Assembly (NCBI RefSeq): GCF_002943525.1 | Contig: NZ_CP025394.1 | Span: 682,001-746,000, forward strand | Direction of reading: 5' to 3' | Source of the DNA: Kitasatospora sp. MMS16-BH015 | GTDB taxonomy: Bacteria > Actinomycetota > Actinomycetes > Streptomycetales > Streptomycetaceae | Length of the DNA stretch: 64,000 bases | Shown: positions 42,134-50,390 of the stretch, piece by piece | How the letters are laid out: the number at the start of each line of letters is the position of its first letter | How positions within the stretch are numbered: the first letter of the stretch is position 1 | The notes under the pieces: model-generated | What the model was told of the DNA's origin: nothing | The model's database searches: none | What the model saw: the letters and a program-made list of their open reading frames with translations, nothing else | Made by a program: the position numbers and the translations under genes

Positions 42134-42389
42134 CCCTCCCCGCCACGCCCGGTCCCGTACCCGCACCCGCGCACCCCGGTCAGCCGCCCGCCGCTCCCCC
42201 GGCTCCGCCGAGCCCGACGCACCCCGCCGACCTCCGGCCCCGCCCGGCTCGCCGCACCGCGCCGAGCCGTCCGCCCGCGCCACCCGCCCGGGCCACCCCA
42301 GCAGCCAGCCTTCCCGAGGCACGCCCCCCGCGCCGCCACACCGGCGCGGCCGTGCGGCCTGCCCGTCACCTCAGGAGTTGACCGACCCG

Positions 42390-43220
42390 ATGAGCACCCA
42401 GCAGACCCCGCAGGCCCAGCCGTCCAAGGCCGCGAAGGGCCAGACCGCCCGCGAGCGCCTCGCCGAGGCCCACCAGGCCGAGCTCAAGGCCAACGCCCGC
42501 CGCCGCAAGGTGGTGATCGGAGTCTCGGTGGCCGCCGTGATCGCCGTCGCCGGCGCCACCACGCTGGCGATCAGCACCGCCGACCAGGGCTCCACCAAGT
42601 CGGTCGCCGTGGCGCCGAACCAGCCGGTGGTCACCCCCGCCAACACCTCCGGCACCGACGGCACCGTGGTCGTCTACGGCAAGGCCGACGCCCCGCACAC
42701 CCTCAAGGTCTACGAGGACTTCCGCTGCCCGATCTGCAAGCTGCTGGAGTCCTCGGCCGGCCCGGCCGTCCAGGCGGGCGCGGACCAGGGCACGTACAAG
42801 ATCGAGTACCACCTGGCCGCCTTCCTCGACGACGGCCTCGGCGGCAAGGGCTCGATCACGGCACTGGCCGCCGCCGGCGCCGCGCTCAACGAGGGCACCG
42901 ACAAGTTCAAGCAGTTCCACGACGTGCTCTACGCCAACCAGCCCGAGGAGAAGGTGGACGGCTTCGGCGACGTCAACCACCTGCTCGACCTGGCCGCGAA
43001 GGTGCCCGGCCTGAAGACCGAGGCCTTCACCAAGGCCGTCACCGAGGGCACCTACCTGCCCTGGGCCAAGAAGGTGGCCGACGCCTTCCAGTCCAGCGGT
43101 GTCCGGGGCACCCCGACCCTGACCCTCGACGGCAAGCAGCTCCAGGTCTTCACCGGCCAGGGCAAGCCGGTCACCCCGGAGCAGTACGACGCCCTCGTCC
43201 GGCAGAGCACCGGCGGCTGA
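42390..43220 (+). CDS. DsbA-like thioredoxin-domain protein
   Basis: The 276-residue protein has a basic cytoplasmic start, one membrane anchor (KVVIGVSVAAVIAVAGATTLA, residues 35-55) and an external DsbA-like domain. Its active site reads YEDFRCPICKLLESS (CPIC) near residue 110, and the cis-Pro loop is VRGTPTLTLDGKQ. It introduces or transfers disulfides in exported proteins. AGGAGTTG precedes ATG 42390. The VKOR gene starts 2 bases after its stop, forming a DsbA-VKOR unit in which VKOR reoxidises the CPIC site. Confidence 0.92.
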   Translation: MSTQQTPQAQPSKAAKGQTARERLAEAHQAELKANARRRKVVIGVSVAAVIAVAGATTLAISTADQGSTKSVAVAPNQPVVTPANTSGTDGTVVVYGKADAPHTLKVYEDFRCPICKLLESSAGPAVQAGADQGTYKIEYHLAAFLDDGLGGKGSITALAAAGAALNEGTDKFKQFHDVLYANQPEEKVDGFGDVNHLLDLAAKVPGLKTEAFTKAVTEGTYLPWAKKVADAFQSSGVRGTPTLTLDGKQLQVFTGQGKPVTPEQYDALVRQSTGG

Positions 43221-43222
43221 CC

Positions 43223-43813
43223 ATGGCCGCGCCCGCTCTGCGGCGTAGCCCCGCCACGGTGGCCCCCGCTCCGGGGGCCGCCCGGGCCTACGCCTGGCTC
43301 GTCCTGGTCTGCGGCGCCCTCGGGCTGGCCGCCTCCGCCGTCCTCACCCTCGACAAGCTCCGGCTGCTCGAGGACCCGGCGTACGTCCCGAGCTGCAACA
43401 TCAACCCGGTGATCAGCTGCGGCTCGATCATGCGCACCGACCAGGCCAGCGCCTTCGGCTTCCCCAACTCGCTGATCGGCCTGGCCGCCTTCGGCGCCGT
43501 GCTGGCCGTCGGCGCCGGCCTGCTCGCGGGCGCGACCTACCGCCGCTGGTTCTGGCTCTGCTTCCAGCTCGGCGCCCTGCTCGGCCTCGGCTTCACCTGC
43601 TGGCTGGTCTACCAGGCCCTGTACGAGATCGGCGCCCTCTGCCCGTACTGCATGGTGGTCTGGGCCGCCGTCCTCCCCCTCGCCTGGTACACCCTCCTCC
43701 ACCTCCTCGGCCGCCGCCCCCGCTACCACTGGGTCGTCCCGGCCCTCTGGTACCTCGCGATCGCCCTGCTGGTCCTCAACCGGTTCTGGTACTACTGGCG
43801 CACGCTGCTCTGA
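43223..43813 (+). CDS. Vitamin K epoxide reductase (VKOR) family protein
   Basis: The 196-residue protein has four to five membrane helices, a periplasmic Cys pair in the first loop (SCNINPVISCGSIM) and the quinone-site CPYC motif (EIGALCPYCMVVW) near residue 145. Bacterial VKOR oxidises DsbA and passes electrons to menaquinone, as in mycobacteria and other actinobacteria that lack DsbB. ATG 43223 is 2 bases after the DsbA-like stop, so the genes are co-translated. Confidence 0.93.
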   Translation: MAAPALRRSPATVAPAPGAARAYAWLVLVCGALGLAASAVLTLDKLRLLEDPAYVPSCNINPVISCGSIMRTDQASAFGFPNSLIGLAAFGAVLAVGAGLLAGATYRRWFWLCFQLGALLGLGFTCWLVYQALYEIGALCPYCMVVWAAVLPLAWYTLLHLLGRRPRYHWVVPALWYLAIALLVLNRFWYYWRTLL

Positions 43814-43928
43814 CGGCCGCCCCCGTCGAACGGACCGGTCCGGGCCGGGCGTGTGCATGGACGGCGAGTCCCGGGGCACACGGAGCAAGAATCCCTGCTG
43901 GCCAGGGGCGCACGGACAAGGAGAAGAC

Positions 43929-44189
43929 ATGTCGTTCCTCTGGGCAATCCTCGCCGGCCTCGTCATCGGCGTGCTGGCGAAACTGGTCGTCCCCGGGCGT
44001 CAGCCGATCCCGCTCTGGCTGACCATCCTGCTCGGCATCGTCGGAGGTCTGATCGGCAACGCCTTGGCCGGCGTCTTCGGGGTCCGGGACACCGGCGGGA
44101 TCGACTGGATCCGGCACATCTTCCAGATCGGCGCGGCGGCGGTACTGATCGCCCTCGTCTCGCCGCTCTGGAGTCGCGGTCGGGCCTGA
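43929..44189 (+). CDS. GlsB/YeaQ/YmgE family membrane protein
   Basis: The 86-residue protein has three short membrane helices rich in Gly: LWAILAGLVIGVLAKLVVPG, LTILLGIVGGLIGNALAG and IFQIGAAAVLIALVSPLW, the transglycosylase-associated/GlsB pattern linked to general stress in enterococci and E. coli. AAGGAG is 5 bases before ATG 43929. A 17-bp hairpin follows the stop. Confidence 0.88.
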   Translation: MSFLWAILAGLVIGVLAKLVVPGRQPIPLWLTILLGIVGGLIGNALAGVFGVRDTGGIDWIRHIFQIGAAAVLIALVSPLWSRGRA

Positions 44190-44199
44190 CCGCCCGTCA

Positions 44200-44237
44200 C
44201 CGGGAGCCCGCCGTCCGGCCGGACGGCGGGCTCCCGG
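44200..44237 (+). terminator. Perfect 17-bp hairpin after the GlsB-like gene
   Basis: 44200-44216 (CCGGGAGCCCGCCGTCC) pairs with 44221-44237 across a GGCC loop, 10 bases after the stop codon. Confidence 0.82.
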
Positions 44238-44314
44238 CCGTCCGGCCGTCACTGCGCCGCCTGGAGTCGGCACCACGGCGTCGAGCCGCCGCCCCGACGT
44301 GTCATGCTCCTCGC

Positions 44315-45946
44315 ATGGACGCCAACGACGGCCCCCCGACCGCGCCCTCCGAGTGCCCCGACGACCGGGGTGTCTTCTCCTCGTACCGCTATCTGGCCCA
44401 CCGGCCACCGGCCACGGACGTGACGGTCGGCGGGGCGGTGTCGGCCGTGCAGGAGGTGCTGGCCGGCGTGCCCGGCTCGGTGACCTTCCTCCAGCCGGTC
44501 CCCGGCCCGGACGGCCGCCTCGCCGATCTGCGCTACGCGGCCGCTTCCCCGGACGCGGTGGACATCGGGGGCCGCCGGGGGCAGGAGCTGATCGGACTAC
44601 GAGTGCTCGAGACCTATCCGGGGGCGGCCGGCACCGAGCTGTGGCAGGGCTATCTCAAGGCTCTGGACACCGGCGAGCCCTACGAGGGCGAGCTGGCGTA
44701 CGAGGAGGTCGCCGTCGGCATCCCGCACCGCTCCCACTACCGGGTGCGGGCCGTACCGTGCCAGGGCGGACTCGTCGTCTCCTGGACCCGCCTGGACACC
44801 GGCGAACGCGAGCGGCGGCGCCTGGGGGTCATGCAGCGGCTGGCCCGGATGGGTTGGGCGGACTGGGACCTGGTCCGCAACGTGATCTCCTGGTCCGACG
44901 AGGTCTACACGGTCTTCAACCGCGATCCCGCGCTGGGCCCGATGACCCTGGAAGAGCTGCCCACCCACGTACTCGCCGAGGACCTGCCCGCCCTCGGCAC
45001 GGCGGTGCGGCACCTGCTGGGCGACGGCGAGCCGATCGACCACACCTTCCGGATCACCACCCCGGACGGCCAGGTGCGGCACCTTCGGATCGTCGCGGAG
45101 GCCGAGCTCGACGCGCACGGCGGCCCGGTGGAGGTGCACGGTTTCTTCCAGGACCTCACCGCCGCCAAGCACACCGAGCGGCAGCTCCTCGACCACCAGC
45201 AGGCCGTGCTCGCCCAGCAGAGCCAGCTGGCCGCCGAGCGCGGACTGGCCGCCCGGCTCCAGGACACCCTGCTGCCGGTGTCCCACCAGACCCTCCTCCT
45301 GGCGGGCCTGACCGTCGACGTCGCCTACCAGCCGCTCCAGGAGGGGCTCAAGCTCGGCGGTGACTGGTACAGCGCCGTCGAACTCCCCGACGGCGACGCA
45401 CTGTTCGTCGTCGGGGACGTCGCCGGCCACGGACTCGACGCCGTCGCGACGATGGCTCTGCTGCGGTTCACCGCCAAGGGCATGGCCATCACGGGCACGC
45501 CGCTGCCCTCCGTGCTCGCCCGCCTCAACACCCTGCTGCTGCACTCCCCGGACCAGGGCTTCGACACCGCGACGATGGTCATGGCCCACTTCGATCCGAC
45601 CGCCTCCCGGCTCACCTGGGTCCAGGCCGGCCACCCGCCGCCCCTGCTGGTGCGGGACGGCCGGAGCCGCTTCCTGGCCGGGCACCAGGGCACCCTGCTC
45701 GGCGCCGTCGACACCGCGCGCTACGAGGCGTCTACCGTCGAGCTGCGGCCCGGCGATCACCTGCTCCTCTACACCGACGGCCTGGTCGAGACCCCGGGCG
45801 AGCCGATCGATGCGGGCCTGGCCCGCCTGGCCCGCATCGCTCCGGCCCACGTGAACGACCCGCACTGCGTGGACGCACTCGTGCGCGAGACCGTCGGCCG
45901 GCGGGCTCCCCGGGACGACATCTGCGTCCTGCACATCGCCCGCTGA
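44315..45946 (+). CDS. PAS-SpoIIE PP2C-type protein phosphatase
   Basis: The 543-residue protein has two PAS-like regions, one around LPVPGPDGRLADL-type positions 50-160 and a clearer one from MGWADWDLVRNVISWSDEVYTVF to HGFFQDLTAAK (about 180-285). A coiled helix follows (QLLDHQQAVLAQQSQLAAERG) and a C-terminal SpoIIE phosphatase: LGGDWYSAVELPDG, FVVGDVAGHGLDAVATMALL, LTWVQAGHPPPLLV and LLLYTDGLVETPG with the metal-binding Asp. Streptomycetes use many such proteins to dephosphorylate anti-anti-sigma factors after a sensed signal. No anti-sigma pair is adjacent. Confidence 0.9.
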   Translation: MDANDGPPTAPSECPDDRGVFSSYRYLAHRPPATDVTVGGAVSAVQEVLAGVPGSVTFLQPVPGPDGRLADLRYAAASPDAVDIGGRRGQELIGLRVLETYPGAAGTELWQGYLKALDTGEPYEGELAYEEVAVGIPHRSHYRVRAVPCQGGLVVSWTRLDTGERERRRLGVMQRLARMGWADWDLVRNVISWSDEVYTVFNRDPALGPMTLEELPTHVLAEDLPALGTAVRHLLGDGEPIDHTFRITTPDGQVRHLRIVAEAELDAHGGPVEVHGFFQDLTAAKHTERQLLDHQQAVLAQQSQLAAERGLAARLQDTLLPVSHQTLLLAGLTVDVAYQPLQEGLKLGGDWYSAVELPDGDALFVVGDVAGHGLDAVATMALLRFTAKGMAITGTPLPSVLARLNTLLLHSPDQGFDTATMVMAHFDPTASRLTWVQAGHPPPLLVRDGRSRFLAGHQGTLLGAVDTARYEASTVELRPGDHLLLYTDGLVETPGEPIDAGLARLARIAPAHVNDPHCVDALVRETVGRRAPRDDICVLHIAR

Positions 45947-46104
45947 CTCCGCCCCGGCCGCGCACGGGCCGCCAGGGCGAGCGTTCCGACCGTTCGACGG
46001 CCCGAGGGAGGCTGAATCTCTGTCAGAAAGCACAAGGGCCCTGCCCCCGGGCACCGTGACAGGCTGCCGACACTTGAGCAGTCCACGGCATCCGGAGGTC
46101 CCCT

Positions 46105-47229
46105 GTGCGAGTCCTGTTCACCGCGCCCGGCGCGGTCGGCCACGTCTTTCCGCTGGTCCCGACCGCGCTGGCCCTGCGGGCCGCCGGGCACGAGGTGCTG
46201 TTCGCCGGCCAGCAGCCGCTCTCGATCCTGCGGCACACCGGCCTGCCGACGGTCGAGGTAGGCGACGGCGGCGGCCTCCGGGAGGCCTTCGCCCGGGCCC
46301 TCCCGCCGGGCACCCGCTTCGCCGACCAGGACCGGACGGAGGAGGAGACCCACGAGCTCAGCGCCCTCGGCTTCGCCGAGTTCGGCCGCTCCACCGTCGA
46401 GGGCCTGCTGGCGGTCGGCCGCGGCTGGCGGCCCGACGTGATCGTGCACGAGTCCTTCCAGGGCGCCGCGCCCCTGGTGGCCGCCAAGCTCGGCATACCC
46501 GCCGTGCGGCACAACTACGGGGTCACCTCGGCCGGGGCGGCCGCCCGCCTGCGGCGGCTGCTGGCCGAGGACTACCGCATCCACGGGGCCGAGCCCACCG
46601 AGTCGGCCACCGTGATCGACGTGGTCCCGGCCTCGCTCGGCGGGGACGGCGGCGGCCTGCGGGTCCGGTACGTCCCGTACAACGGCGGCGGGACGGTGCC
46701 GCTCGACCTGCTCGGCCGCGGTGACCGCCCCCGGCTGGCCCTCACCCTGGGCACCGTCTTCACCGACTGGGAGGGCGTCGCGCCCCTCGCCCACCTGATC
46801 GACCAGGCCGGCGCCCTGGACGCCGAGGTCCTGCTGGCCGTCGGCGAGGCCGACCTCTCCCCGCTCGGCCCGCTGCCCGCCAACCTCCGCCCGCTCCCCT
46901 GGGTCCCGCTCAGCGGCCTGCTCCAGGCCGTCGACGCCGTGGTCCACCACGGCGGCTCCGGCAGCATGATGACCGCCGCCGCCCTCGGCGTCCCCCAACT
47001 GATGCTCCCCCAGGGCGCCGACAACTTCACCAACGCCGCCGCCGGCCAGGCGGCCGGCTTCGCCCTCTCCTCCACCCTGGCCGCCGTCGACACCGCCCTC
47101 CTCGACCACCTCCTCACCGACGAGGCCCTGCGCAAGTCCGCCGCCGCCACACGCGCCGAGATCGACGCCCTCCCCTCCCCGGCCGACCTGGTCACCGACT
47201 TCGAGGCCCTGGTCGGCCAGGTGCACTGA
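46105..47229 (+). CDS. GT1-family glycosyltransferase (macrolide/antibiotic type)
   Basis: The 374-residue protein has the GT-B fold of the UGT/antibiotic group: VLFTAPGAVGHVFPLVPTAL at the N-terminus, and the donor-binding VDAVVHHGGSGSMMTAAALGVPQLML with QGADNFTNAA, where the HHGGxGS loop holds the diphosphate. Such enzymes transfer sugars to macrolides, anthracyclines or lipids. GTG 46105 has GGAGG 6 bases upstream. No other sugar-biosynthesis gene is next to it, so it may serve resistance or tailoring of an unknown small molecule. Confidence 0.88.
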   Translation: MRVLFTAPGAVGHVFPLVPTALALRAAGHEVLFAGQQPLSILRHTGLPTVEVGDGGGLREAFARALPPGTRFADQDRTEEETHELSALGFAEFGRSTVEGLLAVGRGWRPDVIVHESFQGAAPLVAAKLGIPAVRHNYGVTSAGAAARLRRLLAEDYRIHGAEPTESATVIDVVPASLGGDGGGLRVRYVPYNGGGTVPLDLLGRGDRPRLALTLGTVFTDWEGVAPLAHLIDQAGALDAEVLLAVGEADLSPLGPLPANLRPLPWVPLSGLLQAVDAVVHHGGSGSMMTAAALGVPQLMLPQGADNFTNAAAGQAAGFALSSTLAAVDTALLDHLLTDEALRKSAAATRAEIDALPSPADLVTDFEALVGQVH

Positions 47230-47301
47230 TCGCGGAGGAATCTTCCGGCCGGACCGGGGCAGACGAGGTGCGGACCCAGTACCGACCGACCGGAGGACGA
47301 G

Positions 47302-47475
47302 ATGAGTGCCAACGACAAGATCGAGAATGCCGCCGAGAAGGCGAAGGGCAAGCTCAAGGAGGGCGCCGGCAAGGCCACCGACGACAAGCGCCTCGAAGCC
47401 GAGGGCAAGGCCGACCAGGTCAAGGGCGACGTGAAGCAGGCGGGCGAGCACATCAAGGACGCCTTCAAGCACTGA
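47302..47475 (+). CDS. CsbD-family small stress protein
   Basis: A 57-residue protein, highly charged: it starts MSANDKIENAAEKAKGKL and has GKATDDKRLEAEGKADQVKG and a C-terminal KQAGEHIKDAFKH, which fits the CsbD family of general-stress proteins. GGAGG lies 5 bases before ATG 47302. It sits 72 bases after the GT1 gene. Its function is not established; CsbD proteins are sigma-B type induced in Bacillus. Confidence 0.88.
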   Translation: MSANDKIENAAEKAKGKLKEGAGKATDDKRLEAEGKADQVKGDVKQAGEHIKDAFKH

Positions 47476-47495
47476 CCGCGAGCCCTTGAGGCGGG

Positions 47496-48620
47496 TCAGG
47501 ACAGCGGTGGCCAGGGGCCGGCGAGCAGTCGGGCGGCCTCGGCCACGATCCTGGCGGTGATGGTCTCCAGCGAGGCCTCGAACGCGGGGATCCAGTCCTC
47601 GTACGCGACGGCCTCGTCGGAGATCGCGCGCAACGCCTCAGGGCAGTCGAGCCGCCACCAGGCCTCCCGGCGCAGGAGATCGGCGCCGGTGGCCGGGTGG
47701 ACGGCACCCTCCGCGATCAGGGTGAGCCACCAACGGGCCAGTGCCCAGCGGATCTCGGTCTCCTCTGCGGGCAGACCCGCCAGGAGGCCGAGTTCCTCCA
47801 TCACCTGCTCGAAGAGCTCCTCCGCCTCCGCCTCCTCGGAGCGCCCGAGGCCCGCGAGCCGGCGGAGCGCGGGCGAATCGACGTCGAGGACGAGGGCGAC
47901 CAGCCCGGCCTCGATCAGCTTGTCGGCCCCGACCCGACGACCCAGGGCGCGTTCGAGGGCCAGCATCCGCAGGTCGGTGAGCGCCTCCTCGGCGCTACGG
48001 GCGTAGGGGGCGTACCTCGTCGTGTAGGTGGCCGGCTCCGGGATGCCGTTGGTCTCCCCCAGGAGGTACGACCAGAACGGGACGGTCGCGTGCGCGCGGT
48101 CGAGCTGCGCAGGTCGGCGGGTGAATTCGTGCTGGAGGTAGTCGGCGAGATCCGCCCCGCAGTAGATGACGTCGGTCTGGTGGACCGACAGGACCGGGTG
48201 CCCGACCTGCCCGGCGATGCCGGGCAGGTAGCGGTGCCCGAAGACCGGTACGAGCCAGGGGACCTCGGCCAGGAAGACCGTCGCGATCCGGACGGCGGCC
48301 TCGGTCTGCTCCGGTCGCCCGCCCCACTCCGGGTACCAGAAACCGTTGCGTCGGACGTCGAAGAGCGTTCCCTCGACCGGCCGCTCGAGGCTGTCGCGCA
48401 GCGCCGAGTCCGCACCGTCGCGCCAGTTCGGCCAGCCCTCGCCCAGCGGCAGCCCGGCGCCCAGGAAGACCCGATGGTCGGCCGCGAAGCGGAAACCGAA
48501 CCGTGCCTCCACCACGTCCAACTCCTGCTCGCTCAGACCGGGCGCGAGGTCGGCACCGTGCAGGCGGTGGAGCGACCGGGCGGCGTCGACGGTGAGCGGA
48601 CGGGGCTGCTGAGGAGTCAC
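47496..48620 (-). CDS. SMI1/KNR4-like domain protein
   Basis: The 374-residue protein begins with an SMI1/KNR4 core: DLAPGLSEQELDVVEARFGFRFAADHRVFL and LPLGEGWPNWRDG, followed by VPVFGHRYLPG and VHQTDVIYCGADLADYLQHEF, as in toxin-immunity or antitoxin-like SUKH proteins. The C-terminal half is acidic and helical (LFEQVMEELGLLAGLPAEETE). No toxin gene is adjacent. The second of two consecutive GTG codons (48620) is chosen because TAGGGT lies exactly 6 bases upstream, a leaderless start. Confidence 0.7.
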   Translation of the reverse strand: MTPQQPRPLTVDAARSLHRLHGADLAPGLSEQELDVVEARFGFRFAADHRVFLGAGLPLGEGWPNWRDGADSALRDSLERPVEGTLFDVRRNGFWYPEWGGRPEQTEAAVRIATVFLAEVPWLVPVFGHRYLPGIAGQVGHPVLSVHQTDVIYCGADLADYLQHEFTRRPAQLDRAHATVPFWSYLLGETNGIPEPATYTTRYAPYARSAEEALTDLRMLALERALGRRVGADKLIEAGLVALVLDVDSPALRRLAGLGRSEEAEAEELFEQVMEELGLLAGLPAEETEIRWALARWWLTLIAEGAVHPATGADLLRREAWWRLDCPEALRAISDEAVAYEDWIPAFEASLETITARIVAEAARLLAGPWPPLS

Positions 48621-48626
48621 CACCGC

Positions 48627-48632
48627 ACCCTA
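48627..48632 (-). promoter_or_regulatory. -10 box (TAGGGT), leaderless
   Basis: TAGGGT on the minus strand, 6 bases before GTG 48620. Confidence 0.5.
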
Positions 48633-48654
48633 ACCGGCCGGGCTCATCCGTTGA

Positions 48655-48900
48655 TCAGGTTTTTCCTTCGGCAGCGGTCACTGCCGACAGAGCCGTGGCC
48701 CGGACCGCCGGCGGCGACGGTCCGGGCCGGGGCGGCCCCGGGGCGGTGGGCGGGCGCCGGGAGGGTGAGCGGCTGTCGTCGGAATGCTCGTCCTCCCGGG
48801 CCGGGAGCTGCCCCGGGGCCCGCTTGGTGGGTGGATCGCCCTCGCCGGGCCGGCCGGGCGTCCGGGCGGCCCGGGCGGGGGCTGCGATCCACTCGGTCAC
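48655..48900 (-). CDS. Possible small basic/Pro-rich protein
   Basis: An 81-codon frame starting at GTG 48900, 4 bases after the stop of the upstream gene. It is Pro/Arg/Ala-rich with no domain (APARAARTPGRPGEGD). No good ribosome site is seen; it may be a 3' extension without coding meaning. Confidence 0.25.
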   Translation of the reverse strand: MTEWIAAPARAARTPGRPGEGDPPTKRAPGQLPAREDEHSDDSRSPSRRPPTAPGPPRPGPSPPAVRATALSAVTAAEGKT

Positions 48901-48904
48901 GGGC

Positions 48905-49657
48905 TCAGTCGGCTCTGCCGGGGCCGCCGGAGCTGTCAGGGCCGGAGCTCAGCGTGTGGTCCTCGAGGGCCTCGGCTGCGGCGATCCCCGGCTCGGAGAC
49001 GGCGGACACGGCCTGCTCGGCCGTTCCGGCGGGCCGGCCGGGCTCGGCTGAGCCGTTGATCCGGCCGGGCTGGGCCGTTCCGGCGGCCTTCCCGGCCTCG
49101 GCTGCGCCGTTGGCCCGGCCGGGCCCGGACGTGGTCGGGGCCTGCGGGCCGTCCTCCGGGAGCGAGAGCCACACCTCGCTCGCCCGGCGGGCCCGCCGGC
49201 GCCAGACCAAGGCCCCGACCAGGCCCAGCAGGCCCGCGCCCGCGTACCCGGCGGCCCGCCGCCGGACGGCTCGGCGGCGCTGGGCCTTGGTCGGTCCGAC
49301 GTACGGCGCCAGCCGGTGGTAGCCGCTCCGGAGCTGGTCACCGGTGCGGTCGGCGGCGGTCTCCAACCCGTTCGCCACCGCAGCCACCTTCGGCGCCAGG
49401 CCGTCGGCCACCGCAGTGGCCTTCTGCCCCAGGCCGTCCGCGACTTCGGCCGCCTTGTGCCCCAAGCCGTCCGCGACCGCCGCCACCTTCGGTGCCAACT
49501 CGTCTGCCGCGGCGGCCACCTTGAGCGGCAGGCTCTCCACCGCCGCCGTCACCTTCGGCACCAGGGCGTGGGCGGTCCGCGTGGCCCGGGTGGCCGCTGC
49601 GGCCAGGTTCCTGTTCGTCCTCGTTGCGGTCCGTCGGGCCGCGCGTGTGCGGTTCAC
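48905..49657 (-). CDS. Apolipoprotein-like helical repeat protein with membrane segment
   Basis: The 250-residue protein has a basic start (NRTRAARRTATRTNRN), then a repeated amphipathic helix built on units such as PKVAAVADGLGHKAAEVADG and QKATAVADGLAPKVAAVANG (residues 42-100), a membrane-like segment (GYAGAGLLGLVGALVW) and a low-complexity Gly/Ala/Pro tail. The middle repeats look like DUF883/apolipoprotein-type coiled coils. GTG 49657 has GGAGGGAAG upstream. It is 29 bases downstream of the PRC-barrel gene on the same strand, so the two are probably co-transcribed. Confidence 0.7.
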   Translation of the reverse strand: MNRTRAARRTATRTNRNLAAAATRATRTAHALVPKVTAAVESLPLKVAAAADELAPKVAAVADGLGHKAAEVADGLGQKATAVADGLAPKVAAVANGLETAADRTGDQLRSGYHRLAPYVGPTKAQRRRAVRRRAAGYAGAGLLGLVGALVWRRRARRASEVWLSLPEDGPQAPTTSGPGRANGAAEAGKAAGTAQPGRINGSAEPGRPAGTAEQAVSAVSEPGIAAAEALEDHTLSSGPDSSGGPGRAD

Positions 49658-49686
49658 GGGGGCTTCCCTCCAGGGGTGAGTGCCGG

Positions 49687-50052
49687 TCAGACGATCGGGC
49701 CGCCGTAGAACGGGCCGTAGTAGGAGCCGTAGCGTTCGCGGTACTCGGGGTCCTCCTCGTGGGCGCCCTGGTCGTAGTCGGGGCCGTTCTTGATCTCGTC
49801 CTTGGTGCGGTCGACGTAGATCTTCTGCTCCTCGTGGTCGACCCGCTGGACGGTGGCGGCGGGGAGCAGCACGTACTTGCCGAAGATCCACGGACCGGTG
49901 TCGACCACGAGGTAGGTGGAGCCGACCTCGTGGGAGTGCTTGTGGACCTTGCCGATGTGGCCGTCGGTGGCCTCGACGTGGAAGCCCGCCAGGTCGCTCC
50001 CGGGCACGTAACCCGTGGTCGGGCGGTAGTCCCAGATCTGCTCGCCACTCAT
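49687..50052 (-). CDS. PRC-barrel domain protein
   Basis: The 121-residue protein carries a PRC-barrel: AGFHVEATDGHIGKVHKHSHEVGSTYLVVDTGPW and GKYVLLPAATVQRVDHEEQKIYV, then an acidic, Tyr-rich tail (YRERYGSYYGPFYGG). PRC-barrels serve as structural or binding modules in stress and photosynthetic proteins. GGAGGAAG is 6 bases before ATG 50052. Part of a cluster of stress-type genes (CsbD, PRC-barrel, DoxX). Confidence 0.85.
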   Translation of the reverse strand: MSGEQIWDYRPTTGYVPGSDLAGFHVEATDGHIGKVHKHSHEVGSTYLVVDTGPWIFGKYVLLPAATVQRVDHEEQKIYVDRTKDEIKNGPDYDQGAHEEDPEYRERYGSYYGPFYGGPIV

Positions 50053-50249
50053 CTGGCTTCCTCCTGTATCGAGCTGTATCGAGCCGTCCGGGCCCTTCCC
50101 GGACGGCGTTCTCCCTGCCTCGGCTGCCCCGCCTTCCGGACTTCATGCCCACCGGTCTGCGGGGTTTCCACCCGCCGGTTCACGCGTTCGAATGGCCGGA
50201 GTGGGCAGACGAAGGCGCGAACCGACCCCTCGGTCCGAGGAGATCGACC

Positions 50250-50390
50250 ATGATCCTGCTCGCGCTGCTGCTGCCCCCGGTGCTCCTGCTCAGCCTGGTC
50301 CTGCTGGGCCGGCTGGAGGACCGGATGTTCGCCCCGCGCCGGGGGCGGCACGCCCTCGGGGCGGTCAGTCCGCCGCGGTCTCGTCGGTGA
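50250..50390 (+). CDS. 46-residue membrane peptide
   Basis: The frame starts at ATG 50250 with GAGGAG 7 bases before it and encodes a Leu-rich membrane helix (ILLALLLPPVLLLSLVLLG) followed by a basic tail (RMFAPRRGRHALG). The 3' end overlaps the convergent YbdK-like gene by 26 bases. A single-pass small protein is plausible from the ribosome site and codon pattern. Confidence 0.55.
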   Translation: MILLALLLPPVLLLSLVLLGRLEDRMFAPRRGRHALGAVSPPRSRR

